This document shows positions 45,972 to 53,002 of a DNA stretch of 64,000 bases, piece by piece. Source of the DNA: Dechloromonas sp. Dech2017. Its GTDB lineage: Bacteria > Pseudomonadota > Gammaproteobacteria > Burkholderiales > Rhodocyclaceae. The notes beneath the pieces are model-generated. The model did no database searches. It was not told the DNA's origin and worked only from the letters and a program-made list of their open reading frames with translations. A program made the translations under genes and the position numbers. The stretch lies in the NCBI GenBank assembly GCA_009469585.1, contig SSXW01000005.1, positions 62,001 to 126,000 on the forward strand, given 5' to 3'. How positions within the stretch are numbered: position 1 is the stretch's first letter; each line of letters opens with the position of its first letter.

Positions 45972-47060
45972 TCAGCGCTGCCGCTCGGGTGCCGTCTGCG
46001 GTCTGCTCCGCACGGCCTGGCCCTCGGCCAGCTGGCCGGCGCCGCTGACGATGACCGGCTCGCCGGCTTGCACACCGCCGGCCAGGTCGACCCCGTCGTC
46101 GCGGTAGGCGGCGACCCGCACCGGGCGCGACACCACCTTGCCGTCCACGACCACCCGGACCACCGGGCCCTGGCCGAGATCGACGACGGCAGCCAGCGGC
46201 AGCCGGAGCCGGCTGTCGCCAGTGCTGCGCACGTCGACGCGGGCCGTCATGCCCAGGCGGACGGTGGGCAGGGGATCGACCAGCCGGATGCGGGCGGCGT
46301 AAGTGCGGCTGGCCGGATCGGCAGCCGGCGCCAGTTCGCGCAACTCGCCGCGCAGGGCAAGTTCCGGCTCGGCCCACAGGCTGACGCGCATGCTGCGGGC
46401 TGCCTGCAATTCGCCGACACGGCTCTCGGGCACGGCGATGGCCACCTCGAGTTCTTCCGGGCGGGCGACGCGCAACACCGCCTGGCCGGCCCCGACCACC
46501 TGGCCGGCATCGGCCAGGACGGCGGTGACGACAGCCGGGAAGGTGCTGGTCAAGGTGCCATAGCCGGCCTGGTTGTCGCTGATCCGGCTCTGCGCCCGTA
46601 CCTGCTCGAGGCGGGCGCGGGCGCTGTTGTGGGCGTTGTCGCGCGCCTCGAAGGCCGCTTCGCTGACAAATTTCCTGGCCAGCAGGCCGGCGTAGCGCTG
46701 GCGCTCGGCCGCTGCCGTTGCCGCCTCGCTCTCCGCCGCCGCCAGTTGGGCGCGGGCGGCGCTGGCGGCCAGTTCGAGATCGGTCGGGTCGAGGCGGGCC
46801 AGGGGCTGGCCGGCGGCGATGTGGGCGCCGACGTCGACCAGGCGGCCGGCGATCCTGCCGCCGACGCGAAAAGCCAGGTCGGCCTCGCGCCGGGCGCGGA
46901 TTTCCCCGGTGTAGCTGCCGCCTTCGGCCGCTGCCGGTGCGGCGGCGGCAACCAGAACGACGGGGGGCTGAGGCGCCGGGGTGTCGCCGGCCTGGCAGCC
47001 GACCAGTGCGGCGGCGATGCCGGGCAGCAGGAAGAGGCGGCAGGCGATGGTCTTGGGCAT
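45972..47060 (-). CDS. RND efflux periplasmic adaptor (MFP) lipoprotein
   Basis: 362-aa membrane-fusion protein. A lipobox (ALVGC, Cys22) predicts inner-membrane anchoring. The biotinyl-lipoyl half motifs are YTGEIRARREADLAFRVGGRIAGRLVDVGAHI and the return strand near TSTFPAVVTAVLADAGQVVGAGQAV. Between them is an Ala-rich helical hairpin (about 95-160). ATG 47060 was chosen; upstream sequence in frame is antisense to ntrB. Confidence 0.92.
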   Translation of the reverse strand: MPKTIACRLFLLPGIAAALVGCQAGDTPAPQPPVVLVAAAAPAAAEGGSYTGEIRARREADLAFRVGGRIAGRLVDVGAHIAAGQPLARLDPTDLELAASAARAQLAAAESEAATAAAERQRYAGLLARKFVSEAAFEARDNAHNSARARLEQVRAQSRISDNQAGYGTLTSTFPAVVTAVLADAGQVVGAGQAVLRVARPEELEVAIAVPESRVGELQAARSMRVSLWAEPELALRGELRELAPAADPASRTYAARIRLVDPLPTVRLGMTARVDVRSTGDSRLRLPLAAVVDLGQGPVVRVVVDGKVVSRPVRVAAYRDDGVDLAGGVQAGEPVIVSGAGQLAEGQAVRSRPQTAPERQR

Positions 47061-47095
47061 GGTTCCGGCATCCGGTGGGCAAGCAGTCATGATAA

Positions 47096-47109
47096 TGAAC
47101 GATCGGTCA
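47096..47109. promoter_or_regulatory. TetR-type operator candidate upstream of the RND genes
   Basis: TGAACGATCGGTCA is palindromic except for one pair (TGA-C/A-CGATCG-GTCA). It lies 36 bp upstream of the adaptor ATG. Such sites are typical of TetR-family repressors of RND pumps. No tetR gene is adjacent. Confidence 0.4.
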
Positions 47110-47147
47110 GTAACGCAAGTTGTCATCTTCTGGTTGGCCCAACTCGC

Positions 47148-47153
47148 TACAAT
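47148..47153 (+). promoter_or_regulatory. -10 box of ntrB
   Basis: TACAAT ends 6 bp before the ntrB ATG, so the expected start point coincides with the start codon and no SD is present. A leaderless message is likely. The -35 region is unclear. Confidence 0.4.
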
Positions 47154-47159
47154 CCGTTC

Positions 47160-48221
47160 ATGACTCCTACCCATCCATCCTTCGCCGGCCTCGACCTGCT
47201 GGCTTCGGCCGTTCTCCTCATCGATCAGGGGCTGGTCGTCCGCTACATCAATGCCGCCGGCGAGAATCTGCTGGCGGTGAGCGGTCGCACCGTGCTCGGT
47301 CGCCAGCTCGGCGACATCTGCACCTGCTCGGCAACCCTGCGTTCGGCTCTCGACAACGGCCTGGCCAACAACTGGGGCTACACCGGGCAGAACATCGAGC
47401 TCAAGCGCTGCGATGGCGAAGTCCTGCACATCAACTGCACGGTGACCCCGCTGGCTGCGGAGAATGCCGTAGGTGCCCGCTTGTTGCTCGAATTGCAGCC
47501 GATCGAGCATCACCTGACGGCGACCCGCGAGGAACGCCTGATCGAGCAGCAGCAGGTCAGCCGCGAACTGATCCGCAACCTGGCGCACGAAATCAAGAAT
47601 CCGCTGGGAGGCATCCGCGGTGCGGCGCAACTGCTCGAGCACGAGCTGGCCAATCCCTCGCTCAAGGAATACACCCAGGTCATCATCAAGGAAGCCGACC
47701 GCCTGCAGGATCTGATGCAGCGCCTGCTGACGCCGCACCGGGCGATGCTGCCGACGACGGTGAACATCCACGAGATCCTCGAGCGGGTGCGCAGCCTGCT
47801 CACCGCCGAGTTTCCCGGTTCGCTGCAGGTGCGGCGCGACTACGACACCAGCCTGCCGGAACTGGTCGGCGACCGCGAGCAACTGATCCAGGCCGTGCTC
47901 AATATCGCCCGCAATGCCGCCCAGGCCATGGAGGGCGAGGGCGAGATCATCCTCAAGACGCGCTCCCTACGTCAGGTGACCTTGGCCAAGAAACGTTACC
48001 GCCTGGCCATGGAAATCAAGGTCGGCGACAACGGTCCGGGCATTCCGGACGATATCCGCGAACGCATGTTCTATCCGCTGGTTTCCGGGCGCGATGGGGG
48101 CAGCGGTCTGGGCCTGACCATCGCCCAGAATTTCATCCAGCACCATCACGGCACCATCGATTGTTCGAGTCGGCCGGGGAATACGGTGTTCACGCTCAGG
48201 CTGCCCGTCGAGCAGGCCTGA
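47160..48221 (+). CDS. glnL: Nitrogen regulation sensor kinase NtrB (GlnL)
   Basis: 353-aa cytoplasmic histidine kinase/phosphatase. N-terminal PAS-like domain (about 10-120), phosphoacceptor H143 in RNLAHEIKNPLGG, DREQLIQAVLNIARNAAQAM (N box) and GDNGPGIP, GGSGLGLTIAQNF (ATP lid). It phosphorylates NtrC under nitrogen limitation and is controlled by PII. The start is ATG 47160; the long upstream frame is a shadow. Confidence 0.95.
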   Translation: MTPTHPSFAGLDLLASAVLLIDQGLVVRYINAAGENLLAVSGRTVLGRQLGDICTCSATLRSALDNGLANNWGYTGQNIELKRCDGEVLHINCTVTPLAAENAVGARLLLELQPIEHHLTATREERLIEQQQVSRELIRNLAHEIKNPLGGIRGAAQLLEHELANPSLKEYTQVIIKEADRLQDLMQRLLTPHRAMLPTTVNIHEILERVRSLLTAEFPGSLQVRRDYDTSLPELVGDREQLIQAVLNIARNAAQAMEGEGEIILKTRSLRQVTLAKKRYRLAMEIKVGDNGPGIPDDIRERMFYPLVSGRDGGSGLGLTIAQNFIQHHHGTIDCSSRPGNTVFTLRLPVEQA

Positions 48222-48268
48222 GTCTTGCTTCGATTTCGGCCATTCCAACGACAAGAAACGCCGCCAAT

Positions 48269-49681
48269 ATGAAACCCGTCTGGATCGTCGACGACGACCG
48301 CTCCATCCGCTGGGTCCTCGAGAAGACCCTGTCCCGCGAGGGCATTCCGTTCAAGAGCTACGCTTCGGCCACCGAGGCCATTTCCCAGCTCGAACAAGGC
48401 ATCGAGCCGCCCCAGGTGCTGATGTCCGACATCCGCATGCCGGGCCAGTCCGGGCTGGAATTGCTGCAGGAAGTGAAGACCCGCTTTCCGTCGGTGCCGG
48501 TCATCATCATGACCGCCTATTCCGACCTGGAAAGCGCCGTAGCCGCCTTCCAGGGCGGCGCCTTCGAGTACCTGCCCAAGCCTTTCGACGTCGACCAGGC
48601 GGTCGAACTGATCCGGCGGGCTATCGACGAGTCGATGCACCAAAGCGGTGCGCACGAGGAGGAGGGGCTGGTTCCGGAGATTCTCGGCCAGGCGCCGGCC
48701 ATGCAGGAGGTCTTCCGGGCCATCGGCCGCCTCGCCCTGTCGCATGCGACGGTGCTGATCACCGGCGAGTCAGGCTCCGGCAAGGAACTGGTGGCGCGCG
48801 CCCTGCACCGCCACAGTCCGCGCGCCGACAAACCCTTCATCGCCATCAACACGGCGGCCATTCCCAAGGATCTGCTCGAATCGGAACTGTTTGGCCACGA
48901 ACGCGGCGCCTTCACCGGCGCCCAGGCCCAGCGGCGCGGCCGTTTCGAGCAGGCCGAGAGCGGCACGCTGTTCCTCGACGAAATCGGCGACATGCCGTCC
49001 GAGCTGCAGACCCGCCTGTTGCGTGTGCTGTCGGACGGCCATTTCTACCGGGTCGGCGGCCATTCGCCGATCAAGGCCAACGTCCGGGTGATCGCCGCCA
49101 CCCACCAGAATCTCGAGACGCGGGTCAAGGACGGCCTGTTCCGCGAGGACTTGTTCCATCGTCTCAACGTCATCCGCATCCGCCTGCCGGCGCTGCGCGA
49201 CCGGCGCGAGGACATCCCGCTGCTGACCCGCCATTTCCTGCAGAAAAGCGCCCGCGAACTGGGCGTCGAGGCCAAGCGCCTGTCGGAGCCGGCGCTCAAG
49301 TTCCTGGCCGGGCTGGAGTTGCAGGGGAACGTCCGCCAACTGGAGAACCTCTGCCACTGGCTGACCGTGATGGCGCCGGGGCAGCAGGTCGAGGTCGGTG
49401 ATCTGCCGGTCGAATTGCGCGAGGCGACGCCGGTCGCCCTGGCCACCGACTGGGAGTCGGCTCTCGAAGGCGAGGTCGACCGCATGCTGGCGCGCGGCGT
49501 GCCCGACGTGCATGGCGTGCTGTCGCAGGTCTTCGAGCGCATCCTGATTTCCCGGGCGCTGGCCCACACCGGCGGCCGGCGGATCGAATCGGCGCAGGCA
49601 CTGGGTATTGGCCGCAACACCATCACGCGCAAGATCGCCGAACTGGGCATCGATGGCGGCAAGGAGTCGGCGGCGGAGTAG
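48269..49681 (+). CDS. glnG: Nitrogen response regulator NtrC (GlnG)
   Basis: 470-aa sigma-54 activator. Receiver domain with D54 (LMSDIRMPGQS), AAA+ domain with GESGSGKELVA (Walker A), the GAFTGA loop at 213-218, LFLDEIGDMP (Walker B) and R-finger region, then a Fis-type HTH at the C-terminus (ESAQALGIGRNTITRKIAELGI). The usual W-P-G before NVRQLEN is L-Q-G here. It should act on the two boxes upstream of glnA. Confidence 0.96.
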   Translation: MKPVWIVDDDRSIRWVLEKTLSREGIPFKSYASATEAISQLEQGIEPPQVLMSDIRMPGQSGLELLQEVKTRFPSVPVIIMTAYSDLESAVAAFQGGAFEYLPKPFDVDQAVELIRRAIDESMHQSGAHEEEGLVPEILGQAPAMQEVFRAIGRLALSHATVLITGESGSGKELVARALHRHSPRADKPFIAINTAAIPKDLLESELFGHERGAFTGAQAQRRGRFEQAESGTLFLDEIGDMPSELQTRLLRVLSDGHFYRVGGHSPIKANVRVIAATHQNLETRVKDGLFREDLFHRLNVIRIRLPALRDRREDIPLLTRHFLQKSARELGVEAKRLSEPALKFLAGLELQGNVRQLENLCHWLTVMAPGQQVEVGDLPVELREATPVALATDWESALEGEVDRMLARGVPDVHGVLSQVFERILISRALAHTGGRRIESAQALGIGRNTITRKIAELGIDGGKESAAE

Positions 49682-49684
49682 AAT
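49679..49684 (+). promoter_or_regulatory. birA: -10 box of birA
   Basis: TAGAAT overlaps the ntrC stop and ends 7 bp before the birA ATG, with no SD. The geometry suggests a leaderless birA transcript. Confidence 0.35.
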
Positions 49685-49691
49685 CCGCCGC

Positions 49692-50537
49692 ATGGCCCTG
49701 ATCGAACCCGTCTTGCTCAAGTCCCGGCTGGGTGTGCTGGCCGGGCGTTTCGACGTCGATGCGCTGGATGAATGCGACTCGACCAACAGCGAATTGATGC
49801 GCCGCGCTGATCGCGGCGCGCCGTCCGGCACCGTCGTCGTCGCCGACCGGCAAAGCGCCGGGCGCGGCCGGCGCGGCCGCAGCTGGCTGTCTACGGCCGG
49901 CGACAGCCTGACTTTCTCCGTACTCTGGCGCTTTCCCGGCTCCGCCGCGCAGCTGGGCGGCCTGTCGCTGGCCATCGGCGCCGGCCTGGCCGAGGCGCTC
50001 GAACAGTTGGGGGCGGCCGGCATCCGGGTGAAGTGGCCGAACGACTTGCTGCTCGGCACGAGCGATGACTTCGCCAAGCTGGCCGGCATCCTGATCGAGT
50101 CGTCGAGCGACCGGCGGGGCTGTCAGGTGATCATCGGCATCGGCCTCAATCTGGCCGCCCCGCCAGGCGATTTTCCCCAGCCGGTGGCTGGCCTCGACCG
50201 GGCCTTCGCTGTCCTGCCGGAGCGCCATGCGCTGCTCGCCGCGCTGCTCGGCGGGGTCGTCCAGGCGCTCGACACTTTCGCGGTCGACGGCTTTTTTGGC
50301 CTGAAATCCAAATGGCAGCGCTACCACGCCTGGCAGGGCTTGCCGGTGCGGGTAATCGGCGACGGTACCGAGGCCTTGAGCGGCACCTGCCTCGGCGTCG
50401 ATGACGACGGCGCCTTGCTGCTGGCCACCGCGGCCGGCACCGAGCGCATTGTCGCCGGCGACGTCAGCCTGCGCCCCGCAGGAAGTGCCCTTGGGGTCCG
50501 CCCAGCAGGAAGTACCCTTGGGGTAAGCCGGGCATGA
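49692..50537 (+). CDS. birA: Biotin-[acetyl-CoA carboxylase] ligase, catalytic-only BirA
   Basis: 281-aa biotin protein ligase that loads biotin on AccB. DECDSTNSELMRRA, GRGRRGRSWLS (biotinyl-AMP loop), VKWPNDLLL and GIGLNLAAPP are characteristic. The N-terminal HTH repressor domain of E. coli BirA is absent, so it is not expected to regulate transcription. The last ~18 residues are encoded by two copies of a 20-bp repeat. It overlaps coaX by 4 bp. Confidence 0.94.
   Translation: MALIEPVLLKSRLGVLAGRFDVDALDECDSTNSELMRRADRGAPSGTVVVADRQSAGRGRRGRSWLSTAGDSLTFSVLWRFPGSAAQLGGLSLAIGAGLAEALEQLGAAGIRVKWPNDLLLGTSDDFAKLAGILIESSSDRRGCQVIIGIGLNLAAPPGDFPQPVAGLDRAFAVLPERHALLAALLGGVVQALDTFAVDGFFGLKSKWQRYHAWQGLPVRVIGDGTEALSGTCLGVDDDGALLLATAAGTERIVAGDVSLRPAGSALGVRPAGSTLGVSRA
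50478..50524 (+). repeat. Two tandem copies of a 20-bp repeat in the birA 3' end
   Basis: GCAGGAAGTGCCCTTGGGGT (50478-50497) and GCAGGAAGTACCCTTGGGGT (50505-50524) differ at one base and repeat with a 27-bp period. Translated in frame they give AGS(A/T)LGV twice at the BirA C-terminus. They may be a REP-like unit; other copies were not seen in this window. Confidence 0.8.
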
Positions 50538-51250
50538 TCGCCTGCCTCGATAGCGGCAATAGCCGCATCAAGTGGGGGGTCCACGACGGTACCCGGTGGC
50601 TGGTCCAGGGCGCCGTGGCCCAGGCCGATGTCGCCGGGCTGGCTTGCTTGCCTGCCGACTGGCCAGCGGTCGAGCGGGTGATGTTCGCCAACGTCGCCGG
50701 CCCGGCGGCCGGCCAGCGCATTCGCCAGCAGTTGGGCGCCTGGCAGGCGCTGCTGGTCGAAGCCGCTGCCCGCCGGCAGCAGTGCGGGGTAAGCAATTTG
50801 TATGATTGCCCCGAGCGGCTGGGCGTCGACCGCTGGTGCGCCCTGATCGGTGCCCGGCACCTGCAAGCTGGGCCGGCCGTAGTGATCATGGCCGGAACGG
50901 CGACGACCATCGATGCGCTGGACGGTGAGGGCCGTTTCCTCGGTGGGCTGATCCTGCCCGGCGTCGGCCTCATGCTCGACTCGCTGGCTGCCGGGACGGC
51001 CGCCCTGCCTTATGCCGACGGGCACTATGCAGACTTTCCGCGGTGCACCGCCGATGCCATCGTCAGTGGCGTCATCGATGCCCAGCTGGGCGCCATCGAG
51101 CGGGCCTATAGACGGCTTGGCGAGGCAGACGCATGCTGCGTGGTTTCCGGCGGCTACGCCGAAAAGCTGGCGGCGCACCTTGCTTTGCCCCACCGCGTGG
51201 TGCCCAACCTGCCGCTCGAGGGGCTGTTGCAGATGGCCCGGCAACCCTAG
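50534..51250 (+). CDS. coaX: Type III pantothenate kinase CoaX
   Basis: 238-aa acetate-kinase-fold pantothenate kinase for CoA synthesis. ACLDSGNSRIKWGV (phosphate 1), LGVDRWCALIGA, VIMAGTATTIDAL (phosphate 2) and GGLILPGVGLMLDSLAAGTA are diagnostic. ATG overlaps the birA stop. The TAG stop codon is formed at the junction with the inserted palindromic element, but the reading frame and stop would be the same before insertion. Confidence 0.95.
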   Translation: MIACLDSGNSRIKWGVHDGTRWLVQGAVAQADVAGLACLPADWPAVERVMFANVAGPAAGQRIRQQLGAWQALLVEAAARRQQCGVSNLYDCPERLGVDRWCALIGARHLQAGPAVVIMAGTATTIDALDGEGRFLGGLILPGVGLMLDSLAAGTAALPYADGHYADFPRCTADAIVSGVIDAQLGAIERAYRRLGEADACCVVSGGYAEKLAAHLALPHRVVPNLPLEGLLQMARQP

Positions 51251-51410
51251 TGGTCTGCTTCGCAATTTACGGAACATGAAAGCTTGTCTTTGCCCCGCTG
51301 GCGTTGTTGCTCATCCTCGCGATAGCTTCGGCTATCGCTGTGGTTCGCGCCTAGCCAGCAGGCCAAATCCATCGCTTTCATTCAGTTCCGCCAATTACGA
51401 AGCAGACCAC
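51250..51410. mobile_element. MITE-like palindromic element (161 bp) flanked by TA
   Basis: The ends are identical inverted repeats GTGGTCTGCTTCG, extending imperfectly over about 36 bp. TA dinucleotides flank both sides (51248-51249, 51411-51412), and rejoining gives CTAG, the target preferred by IS630/Tc1-mariner transposases. The centre holds GCGATAGC-TTCG-GCTATCGC, a perfect hairpin. It has no coding capacity. The remaining spacer (51413-51555) shows nothing recognisable except a GGGAG SD before the DUF350 gene. Confidence 0.75.
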
Positions 51411-51555
51411 TAGCTGTCGACGGTTTCGGGGGTTCTTCGAGCGTGTGCCGGCCGTCGGGCATCAGCATGCTGATCGGTCTGTAGCCGGCCAGGCTTGAAC
51501 AAACGCCGGCCAGCAGTGACAATCCGCTGTCATTGCGCACTTTTCGGGAGTTGCC

Positions 51556-51957
51556 ATGTTCGATCCGGTGATCAATAGCCTGCCGGCCTTCGCCGCCTAC
51601 TTCGCGACCGCGGTCGCCTTGCTGGCCATTTTCTTCGCCCTTTATGTCTTCGTCACCCCGTACAGCGAACTGGCCCTGATCCGCCAGGGCAACCCGGCGG
51701 CGGCGGTCAGCCTGGGCGGGGCGATCATCGGCTATGCCCTGCCCATCGCCGTGTCGGTCGCCGTCAGCCACAACATCGGGGCGATGATCGGCTGGGGCGT
51801 CGTCGCCTGCCTGGTCCAGCTGCTGGCCTACATCGTGGCCCGCTTCGCGCTGCCCCAGATCAATCACGCCATCCCCCAGGGCAAGGTTGCCTCGGGGATC
51901 TTCCTCGCTGCGCTTTCCCTCGGCATCGGCATTCTCAACGCCGGCTGCATCGCCTGA
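51556..51957 (+). CDS. DUF350-domain membrane protein (YjfL-like)
   Basis: 133-aa integral membrane protein with four predicted helices (about 12-32, 47-70, 76-97, 108-130). The family block AVSLGGAIIGYALPIAVSVAV and the final KVASGIFLAALSLGIGILNAGC match DUF350. The family has no known biochemical function; it occurs in yjfIJKLMC-type loci with SPFH and DUF4178 partners, as here. It probably leads this operon. Confidence 0.9.
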   Translation: MFDPVINSLPAFAAYFATAVALLAIFFALYVFVTPYSELALIRQGNPAAAVSLGGAIIGYALPIAVSVAVSHNIGAMIGWGVVACLVQLLAYIVARFALPQINHAIPQGKVASGIFLAALSLGIGILNAGCIA

Positions 51958-51975
51958 CCTCTCAAGGAGACACCC

Positions 51976-52992
51976 ATGGCCCTGATGGATTTCATCAAGA
52001 AACAGTTTATCGACGTCCTGCAATGGACCGAGGACAGCGACGGCACGCTGGCCTGGCGCTATCCGATGGCCGGCATGGAAATCCAGAACGGCGCCAGCCT
52101 GACCGTGCGCGAGTCGCAGCTGGCGATGTTCGTCAACGAAGGCACGGTGGCCGACGTCTTCCAGCCCGGCATGTACCAACTGACGACGAAGACGCTGCCG
52201 GTGCTGACCTACCTGAAGAACTGGGACAAGCTGTTCGAGTCGCCCTTCAAGTCCGACGTCTATTTCTTCTCGACGCGCACCCAGCTCGACCAGAAGTGGG
52301 GAACGCCCAACCCGATCACCATCCGCGACAAGGAGTTCGGCATCGTCCGCCTGCGCGCCTTCGGCATCTATGCCTACCACCTGACCGACCCCCGGCTGTT
52401 CTACCAGAAGATTTCCGGCACCCGCGACGACTACGGCCGCGGCGAACTCGAAGGCCAGCTGCGCAACACGCTGGTCGCCGGCATGACCGACCTGTTCGGC
52501 GAATCCGGCGTGCCCTTCATCGACATGGCGGCCAACCAGGACGAGTTCGGGCGGGCGATGTTCGCCAAGGCGGTGCCGATGTTCGCCGAATTCGGCCTGG
52601 CCCTCGATTCGCTGGTCGTCCAGAATATCTCGCTGCCCGAGGAGTTGCAAAAAATCCTCGACCAGAAGATCGGCATGAACATGATCGGCGACATGCAGCG
52701 CTACACCCAGTACCAGGTCGCCAACGCCATTCCCGAGGCGGCGAAAAACGAAGGCGGCATGGCCGGCCTCGGCGTCGGCATGGGGGCCGGCGTCGGCTTC
52801 GGGCAGGTCATGGGGCAGGCCATGGCCTCGGCCGCCCAGGGCATCAACCCGGCGGCCGCGCCAGCCGGCTCGGTATCGGCCGACGAGGTCGTGGCAACGC
52901 TGGAAAAGCTGCACGGACTGGTCGAAAAAGGCATCCTCAGCCAGGCTGAGTTCGATGCCAAAAAATCGGAATTGCTCAAAAAATTGAGTTGA
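51976..52992 (+). CDS. SPFH/band-7-type scaffold protein with C-terminal SHOCT-like domain
   Basis: 338-aa protein of the YdjI/virion-core-like SPFH group. The N-terminus (MDFIKKQFIDVLQWTEDSDGTLAWRYP) and VRESQLAMFVNEG are typical. A Gly/Met/Ala-rich segment (about 255-295) separates the SPFH body from a C-terminal short helical SHOCT-like domain (LEKLHGLVEKGILSQAEFDAKKSELL). Such proteins form membrane-associated oligomers. 18 bp after DUF350 and 10 bp before the DUF4178 gene. Confidence 0.88.
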   Translation: MALMDFIKKQFIDVLQWTEDSDGTLAWRYPMAGMEIQNGASLTVRESQLAMFVNEGTVADVFQPGMYQLTTKTLPVLTYLKNWDKLFESPFKSDVYFFSTRTQLDQKWGTPNPITIRDKEFGIVRLRAFGIYAYHLTDPRLFYQKISGTRDDYGRGELEGQLRNTLVAGMTDLFGESGVPFIDMAANQDEFGRAMFAKAVPMFAEFGLALDSLVVQNISLPEELQKILDQKIGMNMIGDMQRYTQYQVANAIPEAAKNEGGMAGLGVGMGAGVGFGQVMGQAMASAAQGINPAAAPAGSVSADEVVATLEKLHGLVEKGILSQAEFDAKKSELLKKLS

Positions 52993-53002
52993 CCGCAGCA
53001 AC

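Noticed and set aside
44340..47159. Plus-strand extension of the ntrB frame over the RND genes
   Set aside because: The RND permease and adaptor on the minus strand are clear; the extension is low-complexity and NtrB has a fitting start at 47160.
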